Below, one piece after another: positions 16,219 through 24,874 of a DNA stretch of 64,000 nucleotides. Position 1 is the stretch's first letter, and each line of letters starts with the position of its first letter. The translations under genes were made by a program, and so were the position numbers. The stretch is from NCBI GenBank assembly GCA_016219645.1, contig JACRLR010000040.1, forward strand, positions 1 through 64,000, given 5' to 3'. This DNA is from Nitrospirota bacterium. GTDB lineage: Bacteria > Nitrospirota > Nitrospiria > Nitrospirales > Nitrospiraceae. Under the pieces are notes generated by a model. The model was given only the letters and a program-made list of their open reading frames with translations, ran no database searches and was not told the DNA's origin.

Positions 16219-16530
16219 ATGAAAGAGGCCTTCGGGATGGATCGAGACGTCGTGTTGTCCCTTTGGGAAGCCCACAAGAAGGAGCGATGGCCGCAAGTGG
16301 GAAACCTGCACGAGGGACCGCTGATGACCCTCGATACAGTGATCAGCGGGTGCGTGGTGTATTTCCTCGATAGCCCTGAAGGCCTTGACGCCCAGCGGAT
16401 CGGGATCCTCGAAGATTGTGTCGCCGATCTGGATAATCTGACCGACGAACTTGAAGAAGGCTGTCGGCCATACTTTCAACGGCTCCGGCACCTCGGAGCC
16501 CTCCTCATCCCCACCCAACACACCAGCTAG
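16219..16530 (+). CDS. Conserved-looking small hypothetical protein
   Basis: The 103-residue acidic product has no recognised domain. It reads as a folded alpha-helical protein (VVLSLWEAHKKERW, RIGILEDCVADLDNLTDEL) with two cysteines and no signal peptide. GGAAGGG lies directly before the chosen ATG; the ATG at 16237 is a possible alternative. It sits between gdhA and a membrane-protein gene on the same strand, 9 nt before the latter, suggesting co-transcription with it. Confidence 0.55.
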   Translation: MKEAFGMDRDVVLSLWEAHKKERWPQVGNLHEGPLMTLDTVISGCVVYFLDSPEGLDAQRIGILEDCVADLDNLTDELEEGCRPYFQRLRHLGALLIPTQHTS

Positions 16531-16538
16531 AGTTTCCC

Positions 16539-17312
16539 TTGAAACGGCGGCCACTTGCATCGTGGGTGGAACTTCAAGTCCCGCGTGGGTGGCTATCGAT
16601 CGTCCTGGTTGGTCTCTGCATGATGCTTCTCATCAACACAGCTCCACTCTATGCCCAGCCAGGCGAAGGCTCACCCGCTCACGGGCACGATCATCATGGG
16701 ACAAGCGTGAGTGGATGGGAAGGTTCAACCCAGGGCGTGGCCTATTCGGAGTTTAACCATCATCTCGTTGGAATATTGGTTCTGATCATCGGCCTGAGCG
16801 AGCTGCGCCAGGCGCTGGCAACGCCGTTCTGGGCTTGGACTAGGTTTCTTCTGCCGGGAGCTCTGCTCACCACAAGCTTGTACCTCTTCATCTGGAGTGA
16901 CCATGAAGCTTGGCCCATCGGCTCGCTCAGTTTCATGGAAACGTTCTTCGGCAGTGACTCGGAGATTTTTCAGCATAAGAGTTACGCGATCTTGTCGTTG
17001 ATGGTGGGAGTGATCGAGCTGTTCCGTCGACTTGGAACCATTGGTCATACGGTGTGGGTCACACCCCTGCCGTTGTTTGCCGTCATCGGAGGATTGATGT
17101 TGTTCGGCCACTCACACGGTCTCCATCCCTCGGCTGCTCGAATCGCCTTGGACCATACGATTATGGGCACGATGTCGGTGACGGCGGGGTCGTGTAAATT
17201 ACTGTCCGATTGGTTCCGCGCCTCGACTCACAAGGGTTCTTCTCGATGGGAGTTACTCTGGGCCCTGTTGATTCTGTTCATCGGAGTACAGCTGTTGCAG
17301 TATTCAGAGTAA
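16539..17312 (+). CDS. Integral membrane protein with histidine-rich loop
   Basis: Of 257 residues, the first ~40 form a signal-like hydrophobic segment ending LYAQ. A histidine-rich stretch AHGHDHHG follows, and about five further transmembrane helices, with paired histidines and GHSHGLHP in a later loop. Such histidine placement suggests metal or heme binding, possibly copper- or cytochrome-related, but I do not recognise the family. The TTG at 16539 is the only start that keeps the whole signal segment; an ATG pair lies at codons 28-29. Confidence 0.6.
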   Translation: MKRRPLASWVELQVPRGWLSIVLVGLCMMLLINTAPLYAQPGEGSPAHGHDHHGTSVSGWEGSTQGVAYSEFNHHLVGILVLIIGLSELRQALATPFWAWTRFLLPGALLTTSLYLFIWSDHEAWPIGSLSFMETFFGSDSEIFQHKSYAILSLMVGVIELFRRLGTIGHTVWVTPLPLFAVIGGLMLFGHSHGLHPSAARIALDHTIMGTMSVTAGSCKLLSDWFRASTHKGSSRWELLWALLILFIGVQLLQYSE

Positions 17313-17344
17313 TTTACCCTGCCGCGGTACGGCTTCCGGCATAA

Positions 17345-17374
17345 TTGACAGCCTTCCAAACCCTGTGCTACGAG
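17345..17374 (+). promoter_or_regulatory. Possible promoter upstream of yebC
   Basis: TTGACA at 17345-17350 is a perfect -35 hexamer in the spacer before yebC. With 18 bp spacing the -10 would be TACGAG, a poor match, so this is only a candidate. It is the best sigma70-like hexamer in the spacer and lies about 80 bp before the gene. Confidence 0.3.
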
Positions 17375-17454
17375 TACGAACTCTCAGCGAATGAAATAAT
17401 GAAATGGTGTTTGAGAGTAGTCGGATTCCCTGAGTCCCGCTACATGGAGTAGGT

Positions 17455-18207
17455 ATGGGTGGACATAGCCATTGGGCAACGGTCAAACGGCACAAGGGGG
17501 CCCAAGACGCCAAGCGCGGAAAGATCTTCACACGAATTATCCGCGAGGTGGCAATTGCGGCTCGCTCGGGCGCCGATCCAGATGGTAATCCGCGGCTCCG
17601 GTTGGCTATCTCGAAGGCAAAAGAAGCCAACATGCCCGGCGATACGCTGAAAAAAGCCATTCAGCGAGGCACGGGAGAATTGCCCGGCTTGGTGTATGAA
17701 GAATTCACTCTGGAAGCTTATGGGCCCGGAGGAACCGGTATATTGATGGAAATTACCAGTGACAACCGCAATCGCACCGTTGCCGAGCTACGAAACCTCC
17801 TCACGAAAAATCACGGCAATATGGCAGAAGCGGGCGCCGTCTCCTGGCAGTTTCATAAAAAGGGGCTGCTCACGGTTGAGAAGCACAGCGTCGACGAAGA
17901 TACCCTCTTGTCTCTTGTCCTTGATGCAGGAGCGGAGGACGTGAAGGTGGGAGAGAAGAGCTTTGAAATCCTCACAGATCCGCACTACTTTGAGCAGGTC
18001 AAGAAAGCCCTCGGGGATGCCAAGATCAATACTACGCTTGCGGATGTAACATTTGTTCCTCAGAACACCATCAGACTAGAGGAAAAGTCAGCCGAACAAA
18101 TGCTCAAGTTGATGGAGGTCTTGGACGAACATGATGATGTACAGAAAGTTCATGCGAACTTCGATATTTCCGATGAGGTGATGGAGAAAGTAGCCGCCGC
18201 TGGATGA
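17455..18207 (+). CDS. yebC: YebC/PmpR (TACO1) family protein
   Basis: The 250-residue protein shows the family N-terminus GGHSHWATVKRHKGAQDAKR, followed by IREVAIAAR, the NMPGDTLKKAIQRGTGE block and the acidic C-terminal domain (SFEILTDP, YVP-like DVTFVPQNT). YebC proteins were annotated as transcriptional regulators; established work links the family also to translation of proline-rich stretches. Length is normal. It precedes ruvA on the same strand with a hairpin in the spacer, the usual yebC-ruvCAB neighbourhood but without ruvC. Confidence 0.95.
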   Translation: MGGHSHWATVKRHKGAQDAKRGKIFTRIIREVAIAARSGADPDGNPRLRLAISKAKEANMPGDTLKKAIQRGTGELPGLVYEEFTLEAYGPGGTGILMEITSDNRNRTVAELRNLLTKNHGNMAEAGAVSWQFHKKGLLTVEKHSVDEDTLLSLVLDAGAEDVKVGEKSFEILTDPHYFEQVKKALGDAKINTTLADVTFVPQNTIRLEEKSAEQMLKLMEVLDEHDDVQKVHANFDISDEVMEKVAAAG

Positions 18208-18234
18208 ACGACAGCGGTAGCTGCTCAGGCGTTG

Positions 18235-18290
18235 AGGCTGAAGGTCGGAGTTCAGAATGCTTCAGCCTTCAACCTGAACACCTTCAGCCT
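18235..18290. repeat. Inverted repeat in yebC-ruvA spacer
   Basis: AGGCTGAAGGT (18235-18245) and ACCTTCAGCCT (18280-18290) are perfect 11-bp inverted arms; between them TTCAGCCTTC and AACCTGAA repeat the same words. It could form a hairpin between yebC and ruvA. There is no T tract, so it is not a canonical terminator. Confidence 0.6.
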
Positions 18291-18307
18291 ATGTTGCCTC
18301 TTAGAGT

Positions 18308-18916
18308 ATGATCGCTTTATTGACAGGCCGATTGGCCTTCAAGGCACCGACTCATCTGGTCCTCGACGTTCAGGGGGTCGGCTACGAAGTGTTTATTCCT
18401 CTCAGTTCCTACTATGGGTTACCGAATCTTAGCGAGAATACCTCGCTGAGCGTCCACACCCATGTCCGGGAAGACGCCATTCAACTCTTCGGATTTCTCA
18501 CGTCGCAAGAGAAAGAGGCTTTTGTGCTGCTGACCAGCGTGTCCGGGGTCGGACCCAAATTGGCGCTCAGCGTACTGTCGGCTCTTCCAGTGTCCGATCT
18601 GGTGTCGGCGATTCAGTCAGAAAATGTCGAAAAGCTGACGACGGTTCCAGGGATCGGGAACAAGTCGGCAAGCCGACTCGTGTTGGAGCTCAAGGACAAA
18701 GTGGGAAAGCTCCATCCCAGCCTCTTGTCTGCAAATGATTCACCCGGGCAGGGACAAGACGTGACCTTCGACGACGCGTTGTCGGCGCTCGTGAATTTGG
18801 GTTATCGCCCACAAGATGCCAAAGATGCGCTCAAACAGGTGAAGAAGTTCAATCCCGCATCCATTGTGCTTAAAGATATGATTCGTGAGTCTCTGAAAGA
18901 GTTGGCAAAGAGATAA
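18308..18916 (+). CDS. ruvA: Holliday junction branch-migration protein RuvA
   Basis: A 202-residue protein with the OB-fold domain I (1-~64), the two helix-hairpin-helix motifs SGVGPKLALSVLS and VPGIGNKSASRLVLELKDK in domain II, and the small C-terminal domain III (ALSALVNLGYRPQDAKDAL) that contacts RuvB. It binds four-way junctions as a tetramer. The length is typical. ruvB follows 0.5 kb downstream; ruvC is not adjacent. Confidence 0.96.
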   Translation: MIALLTGRLAFKAPTHLVLDVQGVGYEVFIPLSSYYGLPNLSENTSLSVHTHVREDAIQLFGFLTSQEKEAFVLLTSVSGVGPKLALSVLSALPVSDLVSAIQSENVEKLTTVPGIGNKSASRLVLELKDKVGKLHPSLLSANDSPGQGQDVTFDDALSALVNLGYRPQDAKDALKQVKKFNPASIVLKDMIRESLKELAKR

Positions 18917-18928
18917 GAAGAGAGCGAC

Positions 18929-19417
18929 ATGATGACCAGAGTGATTCAGCTGACAGCTCGGATGTTCTTGCCCATCGGGCTGGTGGTGTTCTTCTTGGGG
19001 CTATGGAACTTACCCGGGCAAGCCGAAGAGCCGAATGAGCCCAAAAGCATTCGCAAGACGTGTGGTACATGTCCTGAAGGCTACGCTACCACCGGCGTGA
19101 CAGAGGCTAAAGAGATCTGCAAGGACGGCGACCCCACCCTTGTTCAGTGTGTCCCGCTAGGAGCGAATCTTCTGTCCGTCTGCGGATCATGCCCCGACGG
19201 TTATCGTGAAATCGGCAATTCAAATGTGCCGGCTCGCTGTGGAAATCGGGAGGGAGGGCGTCTCACCCAATGTCAGTTGGAGAAGCTGGAACTGAACCTT
19301 CCGGATCCGACCCAAGGAGGAAAGATATGCCCGCCGGACTGCGGGGGTACAGCAACACCCGGGCAAGGCGCCTTGCCGCCTCCCCCCAAGTACCTTCCAA
19401 CACCGGAGAAGAAATAA
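18929..19417 (+). CDS. Secreted cysteine-rich protein with repeated CGxCPxGY motifs
   Basis: The 162-residue product has a signal peptide ([23 protein letters not shown], split at about residue 32 after QAEE). Its mature part has two related modules: [12 protein letters not shown] and [12 protein letters not shown], each followed by further cysteines, then a CPPDCGG motif and a proline-rich tail. The even number of cysteines suggests disulfides in the periplasm. No family is recognised. It starts 12 nt after ruvA and 25 nt before ruvB, so it is embedded in the ruv transcription unit. Confidence 0.75.
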   Translation: MMTRVIQLTARMFLPIGLVVFFLGLWNLPGQAEEPNEPKSIRKTCGTCPEGYATTGVTEAKEICKDGDPTLVQCVPLGANLLSVCGSCPDGYREIGNSNVPARCGNREGGRLTQCQLEKLELNLPDPTQGGKICPPDCGGTATPGQGALPPPPKYLPTPEKK

Positions 19418-19442
19418 GACCACCGAGAGAGAGTCCGCTACG

Positions 19443-20450
19443 ATGGTTGAGCGAGTCGTCGGTACGCAGATCACGGACGAAGAGAGAAGTGTCGAGGCTG
19501 TGCTGCGTCCGCAGACCCTGGAAGAGTATGTTGGCCAGGAGCGGATGAAAGAATCCCTTCGGATCTGTATCGAGGCGGCTAAGCAGCGGGAGGAAGCGCT
19601 CGATCACACAATTTTTTACGGCCCCCCTGGGTTGGGGAAGACGACCATCGCCCACATCATTGCTCGCGAGATGGGGACCGCACTCCGCTCAACCTCTGGG
19701 CTCGTGTTGGCCCATGCGGGCGACTTAGCCGCCATCCTGACGAACCTCCAAGAGCACGATGTTCTGTTCATCGACGAGATTCACCGTCTCCCTGCCGCTG
19801 TTGAGGAAGCGCTTTATCCGGCGATGGAGGACTACCAGCTTGATCTCGTGATCGGCCAGGGGCCTGCTGCCAGGACGGTGAAATTAGATCTCCCCCGATT
19901 TACGCTCGTCGGGGCCACCACGAGGGCCGGTGCCCTGACCTCTCCCCTTCGTGACCGATTTGGGCTTGTTCACCGCCTGGACTTTTATTCTCCGATGGAG
20001 TTGCAGACGATTGTGACACGCTCGGCTGGAGTCCTCGGGATCCCGATCGATTCCGAGGGAGCGAGCGAGATTGCCGGTCGCGCTCGCGGAACCCCACGCA
20101 TCGTGAACCGGCTGATCAAACGGGTACGCGACTATGCCCAGATCAAGGCGGCGGGACGAATTACCCAGACTGTGGCCCAGGACGCATTGACATGGCTGGG
20201 CGTTGATACGGGGGGGTTCGATGAGATGGATCGTCAGATTCTTCTCACCATCATTGACAAGTTTGCTGGAGGACCGGTCGGGGTGGAATCCCTGGCTGCT
20301 GCGGTCCAGGAGGATAAGGGCACGCTCGAAGATGTCCATGAGCCCTATCTGATTCAGGCCGGCTTTCTCGAACGAACCGGCCGTGGCCGCCAAGCCACGA
20401 AGCGCGCCTACGACCATTTTAAGAAGCCGATCTCCCCTCTTTTCTCGTGA
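19443..20450 (+). CDS. ruvB: Holliday junction DNA helicase RuvB
   Basis: The 335-residue AAA+ motor has [13 protein letters not shown] at the N-terminus, Walker [10 protein letters not shown] near 65-73, Walker [10 protein letters not shown], sensor 1 [10 protein letters not shown] and the arginine-finger/sensor 2 GTPRIVNRL, followed by the winged-helix C-terminal domain ([14 protein letters not shown]). It drives branch migration with RuvA. The length is standard. Confidence 0.97.
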   Translation: MVERVVGTQITDEERSVEAVLRPQTLEEYVGQERMKESLRICIEAAKQREEALDHTIFYGPPGLGKTTIAHIIAREMGTALRSTSGLVLAHAGDLAAILTNLQEHDVLFIDEIHRLPAAVEEALYPAMEDYQLDLVIGQGPAARTVKLDLPRFTLVGATTRAGALTSPLRDRFGLVHRLDFYSPMELQTIVTRSAGVLGIPIDSEGASEIAGRARGTPRIVNRLIKRVRDYAQIKAAGRITQTVAQDALTWLGVDTGGFDEMDRQILLTIIDKFAGGPVGVESLAAAVQEDKGTLEDVHEPYLIQAGFLERTGRGRQATKRAYDHFKKPISPLFS

Positions 20451-20535
20451 TAAGCCTGGCCGCTGTTACGTCCTCCTAATCGAGACGTGAACAGCCGGGA
20501 CCATTCTGCAAGCCCATGAAACGTTGAAGGTCTCC

Positions 20536-20565
20536 TTGCATTGCCAGGAATGGTTCCTGTATCAT
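20536..20565 (+). promoter_or_regulatory. Candidate promoter for the aromatic cluster
   Basis: TTGCAT (20536-20541) and TATCAT (20560-20565) are 18 bp apart, about 75 bp before the GTG of pheA and after the ruvB stop. Both hexamers match sigma70 consensus in five and five positions of six or nearly so. It is a plausible start for the pheA-hisC-aro operon. Confidence 0.4.
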
Positions 20566-20640
20566 TTATGACTTGGCCTGCTCCCTTCCAGCGTAAGGAG
20601 GGAAGCCCATATCCATGGGTGGGAAGAGGGGGAATTAGTT

Positions 20641-21717
20641 GTGTCCGGGGACTTCTCCAACTACCGGAAAGAAATCGATCGCATCGATGATGAGATCTTG
20701 CGCCTGTTGAATGAGCGGTCCAAGAGTGTCATCGAAATCGGCAAGATCAAGAAACAGAAAGATTCGGGTGCCAATCTCCATACCCCGGCGCGGGAGGCGG
20801 CGATCATCGAGCGCCTCGTGCGACAGAACTCCGGACCATTTCCATCCGAGGCCATTCGGCCAGTCTATCGAGAAATCATGTCCGCCTCCCTCTCGCTCGA
20901 AGGCCCTCAGAAGGTTGCCTATCTGGGCCCTAGGGCTACGTTTACGCACATGGCCTGTGTGCAAAAATTCGGGTCGTCCGCTCAATATATTCCGGCCAAT
21001 AGCATCAGAGAGGTATTCAGTGAAGTCGAACGAGGGCGCGTCAATTTTGGAGTAGTCCCGATCGAGAATACGACAGAAGGTGTGGTGACCCACACGCTTG
21101 ATATGTTCATTGATTCCGAGCTTCTGATCTATGGCGAGGTACTCCAAGAAGTCTCCCATCACTTGATGTCGAAATCCGGCGTGATGGGAGATGTGAAAAC
21201 CATCCACTCTCATCCCCAAGCCATTGCCCAATGTCGCAACTGGCTGGAAACCAACCTGCCCGATGTGCCCTGGTCGGAAGTGGCGAGCACCGCACGTGCC
21301 GCAGAGCTGTGCGTGGAAAATCCCGCTGTTGCCGCTATTGCCTCAGAGTTGGCGGCCCAGTTGTACGGCTTGAAGGTCATTAAGTCCCGCATCGAAGATA
21401 ATTTGAACAACATGACCCGCTTCCTGGTCCTGTCTCAGAAACCGCCCGAGCGTACGGGAAAGGATAAGACCTCCTTGATGCTCTCAGTGAAAGATAAAGT
21501 CGGCGCCCTGTATGATCTACTCAGGCCTTTTGCCTCTCATGGCCTGAGCCTGACCAAGATCGAATCGCGCCCTTCCAGACGAAAAGCCTGGGAGTACATC
21601 TTCTTCGTTGATGTCGAAGGACACATCCAGGAAGACCGGGTCAAGAAAGCCGTCGATGAAATCGTTGGCCGCTGCCTGTTTATGAAAGTCCTCGGATCCT
21701 ATCCAGCCCACAGTTGA
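20641..21717 (+). CDS. pheA: Bifunctional chorismate mutase / prephenate dehydratase
   Basis: The 358-residue P-protein converts chorismate to prephenate and then phenylpyruvate. An AroQ chorismate-mutase domain (5-~85; RKEIDRIDDEILRLLNER) is followed by the prephenate dehydratase domain (~95-270; AYLGPRATFTHMA, the GVVPIENTTEG motif) and a C-terminal ACT domain for phenylalanine feedback (KDKVGALYDLLRPF, KIESRPSR). The GTG start has GAGGGGG upstream. It is the first gene of the pheA-hisC-aroF-tyrA-aroA run, 4 nt before hisC. Confidence 0.95.
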   Translation: MSGDFSNYRKEIDRIDDEILRLLNERSKSVIEIGKIKKQKDSGANLHTPAREAAIIERLVRQNSGPFPSEAIRPVYREIMSASLSLEGPQKVAYLGPRATFTHMACVQKFGSSAQYIPANSIREVFSEVERGRVNFGVVPIENTTEGVVTHTLDMFIDSELLIYGEVLQEVSHHLMSKSGVMGDVKTIHSHPQAIAQCRNWLETNLPDVPWSEVASTARAAELCVENPAVAAIASELAAQLYGLKVIKSRIEDNLNNMTRFLVLSQKPPERTGKDKTSLMLSVKDKVGALYDLLRPFASHGLSLTKIESRPSRRKAWEYIFFVDVEGHIQEDRVKKAVDEIVGRCLFMKVLGSYPAHS

Positions 21718-21721
21718 TGTC

Positions 21722-22804
21722 ATGGCACTGAACGTCCATCCAGATATTGCCTCACTGAGTCCCTACGTTCCCGGGAAACCGATTGAGGAGCTGCAACGGG
21801 AACTGGGCCTCACACGCGTCATTAAACTGGCCTCTAACGAGAACCCCTTGGGCTCATCTCCGAAGGCCCTCACGGCGTTACGTGAGGGGAGCTCGGCCCT
21901 GCATCGCTACCCAGACGGCGGTGCATTCCGCCTGCGTGAAGCCCTGGCAAATCATTGGAAGGTGACACTGGATCACGTCATTCTCGGGAATGGATCGGAT
22001 GAAATCTTGGGCCTGCTCGCCCGCACGTTTTTGGCCCCGGGAGACGAAGCGGTCATGGCCGATCAGACCTTCGTCATCTATAAGATGGAAGTCACGGCAG
22101 CCCACGGAAAGCCTGTCGTCGTCCCATTGAAGCAGTGGAGACACGACCTTCAGGCAATGGCGGCCGCTGTCACCGACCGAACAAGGCTCTTGTTCCTCTG
22201 TAACCCCAATAATCCAACCGGCACGATGGTGACAGCCGATGAAGTCGAACTGCTGCTCTCGCGCGTGCCTGCCCATGTGGTCGTGGTGTTCGACGAAGCC
22301 TATTTTGAATATGTCAGGAGCCAGCAGTTTCCGGACTCCATGGCGTATGTGAGACTGGGACGGAATGTGATTGTGCTGCGGACTTTTTCGAAGATCTACG
22401 GCCTCGCTGGATTGCGAATCGGGTACGGTGTCGCGACAGCGGAGATCATTAGTTTCTTGAATCGAGTGCGCCCTCCCTTCAACGCCAATAGCCTCGCGCA
22501 GCGCGCCGCGCGCGCCGCCCTCGGTGACGAGGAACATGTGGCCCGGAGCCGGGCGGTGAATGAAGCAGGGATGAGGCAGATGGTCAATGGATTGTCCTCG
22601 CTTGGGTTTACCCCAATCCCAAGCGAAGCGAATTTTGTCTATGTTGACGTCGGACGTGACGGCCGGGCGGTATTTGAGGCCCTGCTGAGGGAAGGCATCA
22701 TCATTCGTCACATTGATGGGCCTATGGTTCGAGTGACCATTGGCCTCGAGGAAGAAAACAGGGAATTCTTGGCTGCACTCAAGCGGGTGATCCACTCGCA
22801 TTGA
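21722..22804 (+). CDS. hisC: Histidinol-phosphate aminotransferase family
   Basis: This 360-residue fold-type I PLP enzyme shows LASNENPLG, the NPNNPTG motif, DEAYFEY, the PLP-lysine in TFSKIYGLAG and the RIGYG segment. HisC normally aminates imidazole acetol phosphate, but in aro/tyr clusters HisC-type enzymes also transaminate phenylpyruvate and hydroxyphenylpyruvate. Its place between pheA and tyrA and the absence of other his genes make an aromatic role likely; both activities may coexist. Confidence 0.92.
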   Translation: MALNVHPDIASLSPYVPGKPIEELQRELGLTRVIKLASNENPLGSSPKALTALREGSSALHRYPDGGAFRLREALANHWKVTLDHVILGNGSDEILGLLARTFLAPGDEAVMADQTFVIYKMEVTAAHGKPVVVPLKQWRHDLQAMAAAVTDRTRLLFLCNPNNPTGTMVTADEVELLLSRVPAHVVVVFDEAYFEYVRSQQFPDSMAYVRLGRNVIVLRTFSKIYGLAGLRIGYGVATAEIISFLNRVRPPFNANSLAQRAARAALGDEEHVARSRAVNEAGMRQMVNGLSSLGFTPIPSEANFVYVDVGRDGRAVFEALLREGIIIRHIDGPMVRVTIGLEEENREFLAALKRVIHSH

Positions 22805-22819
22805 GTGCCTAGTAATCAC

Positions 22820-22943
22820 GCAGGATGCTCAAAAAGGCTGTTCAGCAAGGCCGCAGCGAGCGAAGAGGCGAGGCGTACGCTTCGGTACGTTGAGCCTCTG
22901 AGCGAAGCGAGAACGATGCTGGCGGACTTTTTCAGCATCCTGC
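22820..22943. repeat. 124-bp palindromic repeat element between hisC and aroF
   Basis: GCAGGATGCTCAAAAAG at the left end and CTTTTTCAGCATCCTGC at the right end are near-perfect inverted termini. The interior is also largely self-complementary (CGAGCGAAGAGGCGAGGCGTACG against CGTTGAGCCTCTGAGCGAAGCG), with a CGTACGCTTCGGTACG centre. The whole unit can fold as one long cruciform. Its end-to-end symmetry suggests a REP/MITE-like repeat family member; copy number cannot be seen here. Confidence 0.75.
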
Positions 22944-22956
22944 TAGTGAGGGCAAC

Positions 22957-23970
22957 ATGATTATCGTACTAAAACCAGAGGCAAGCGAACGGGAAGTCGA
23001 CCATATTATCGATCGACTGCGTGAACTGGGGCTGAAGTCGCAACTGTCGACTGGTCAGGAGCGGACGATCATCGGGGTTGTCGGCGACGATCGGATACTG
23101 CACAACCAACCCCTCACGGCCATGCCGGGTGTTGAAAGCGTGTTGCCGATTCTCGCGCCCTGGAAACTTGTCAGCCGAGAGTTTAAGCGTGAAGGCACGG
23201 TTATCGATGTCAGCGGCAGGAAGGTGGGGGGCAGCAAACTGATCATCATGGCGGGACCCTGCGCGGTAGAACGGCTCGAAGTCACGGTCGGCATCGCTCA
23301 CGAAGTCAAGGCGGCCGGAGCGAGTATTTTGCGCGGCGGCGCCTACAAGCCTCGGACCTCGCCCTATTCCTTTCAGGGGTTGGGACGTGAAGGATTGGAT
23401 TATCTGGTTGAGGCCAGAAAACAAACCGGGTTGCCGGTGGTCAGCGAGATTCTAGATACCCGTGATATCGAGCTGTTTCTCGAAAAAGCCGACATAATCC
23501 AGATTGGCGCCCGCAACATGCAGAATTTTGAGCTCCTCAAGGAGGTTGGGGCCTACGACAAGCCGGTGCTCTTGAAGCGGGGGCTTTCGGCGACGATCAA
23601 AGAATTTCTCCTGTCGGCAGAATACATCATGTCCCGAGGGAATCCGAACGTCATACTGTGTGAACGGGGGATCAGGACCTTCGAAACGCAATATCGCAAT
23701 ACACTCGATCTCGCTGCTGTTCCTACCTTGAAAGAACTCTCGCATTTGCCCGTCATCGTCGACCCCAGCCATGCCACAGGGAAATGGAATCTGGTGGCGC
23801 CGATGTCGAAAGCTGCAGTGGCCGCGGGAGCAGATGGCATCCTGATCGAAGTCCATTCGAACCCGGAATGTGCGCTGTGCGACGGTGAAGAATCCATAAA
23901 GCCGAGTCAGTTCAAGGAACTGATGCGGGACATGGGAAAGATTGCCGTCGCAGTCGGTCGTGAACTGTAA
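22957..23970 (+). CDS. aroF: 3-deoxy-7-phosphoheptulonate synthase (DAHP synthase, type I beta)
   Basis: The first enzyme of the shikimate pathway, joining phosphoenolpyruvate and erythrose 4-phosphate. The 337 residues comprise an N-terminal ferredoxin-like regulatory domain (1-~70) as in Thermotoga DAHP synthase, then the TIM barrel with [36 protein letters not shown], and metal-binding DPSHATG. The start is 14 nt after the palindromic repeat and the stop overlaps the tyrA start by 1 bp (TAATG). The symbol is a family-level label; aroG naming would be equivalent. Confidence 0.95.
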   Translation: MIIVLKPEASEREVDHIIDRLRELGLKSQLSTGQERTIIGVVGDDRILHNQPLTAMPGVESVLPILAPWKLVSREFKREGTVIDVSGRKVGGSKLIIMAGPCAVERLEVTVGIAHEVKAAGASILRGGAYKPRTSPYSFQGLGREGLDYLVEARKQTGLPVVSEILDTRDIELFLEKADIIQIGARNMQNFELLKEVGAYDKPVLLKRGLSATIKEFLLSAEYIMSRGNPNVILCERGIRTFETQYRNTLDLAAVPTLKELSHLPVIVDPSHATGKWNLVAPMSKAAVAAGADGILIEVHSNPECALCDGEESIKPSQFKELMRDMGKIAVAVGREL

Positions 23971-24863
23971 TGGCGCTGCATTTCACCCAAGTCGCAATCA
24001 TCGGAGTGGGGCTGATCGGTGGATCGCTCGGCATGATACTTCGTCGAAAGGGGTTGGCGGCAAATGTCATCGGGGTCGGGAGGAGTGTCGGGAACTTGAA
24101 AACAGCGGTCGAACTTGGCGCGATCGATCGTTTCGTGCGCGCTGCCAAAGATGGAGTGGAGAATGCCGACCTAGTCGTGTTGGCCACACCGGTTGACACC
24201 TATGATCGCCACCTGACTGAGTGGGCATCATGCCTAAAAAAAGGCGCCATTGTGACCGACGTCGGAAGCGTAAAGGGTCGGCTGGTCGAACAGGCTGAAC
24301 GGGCCATGCCGGAGGGGGTCCATTTTGTCGGAGCCCATCCCATTGCCGGCAAGGAAAAGACCGGCGTGGCGGCCGGATCTGATCAGCTCTTTGTCGGTGC
24401 ACGCTGCATCATCACTCCGACGGACCGGACGGACCCCCAGGCGCTTGAACGGGTCCGCACGATGTGGGAGGAAACCGGCTCCGTGGTGCTCACAATGGAT
24501 GCCCATCTGCATGACAAAATTCTCGGAGCGGTGAGCCATTTGCCTCATGTGGTGGCCTTTGCCTTGATCAATGCCCTCGCTGAAATTCGCGACCGACAAA
24601 TTCCCGCACTCGATCTGGCGGGCCACTCGGGCGGCGGGTTGCGGGACACGACCAGGATTGCCGCGAGCTCCCCAGAAATGTGGCGCGATATTTTCCTCTG
24701 GAACCGAGACAATTTGGTCACGTTCATTGAGGCCTATGAACGTTCGTTGAGCCAATTGAAACAGTTCATTCGAGTCGGTGATGTCACAGGTATCGAGAAA
24801 GAACTTGAGCGGGCCAAGCAGGAAAGAGAAAAATTCTCTGTGCGACCTGCTCCGTCTGCATAG
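23970..24863 (+). CDS. tyrA: Prephenate dehydrogenase
   Basis: This 297-residue enzyme oxidatively decarboxylates prephenate to 4-hydroxyphenylpyruvate, or arogenate to tyrosine. The Rossmann motif GVGLIGGSLG lies near residues 12-21; later come DVGSVKG, the FVGAHPIAGKEKTG active-site block and SHLPHVVAFAL. There is no ACT domain at the C-terminus, so feedback control is not evident. It is translationally coupled to the DAHP synthase gene. Confidence 0.95.
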   Translation: MALHFTQVAIIGVGLIGGSLGMILRRKGLAANVIGVGRSVGNLKTAVELGAIDRFVRAAKDGVENADLVVLATPVDTYDRHLTEWASCLKKGAIVTDVGSVKGRLVEQAERAMPEGVHFVGAHPIAGKEKTGVAAGSDQLFVGARCIITPTDRTDPQALERVRTMWEETGSVVLTMDAHLHDKILGAVSHLPHVVAFALINALAEIRDRQIPALDLAGHSGGGLRDTTRIAASSPEMWRDIFLWNRDNLVTFIEAYERSLSQLKQFIRVGDVTGIEKELERAKQEREKFSVRPAPSA

Positions 24864-24874
24864 CACCTATCTAT

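Noticed and set aside
21878-22819. A 313-codon frame antisense to hisC
   Set aside because: hisC motifs are complete on the top strand. Long antisense frames are common in GC-rich genes.
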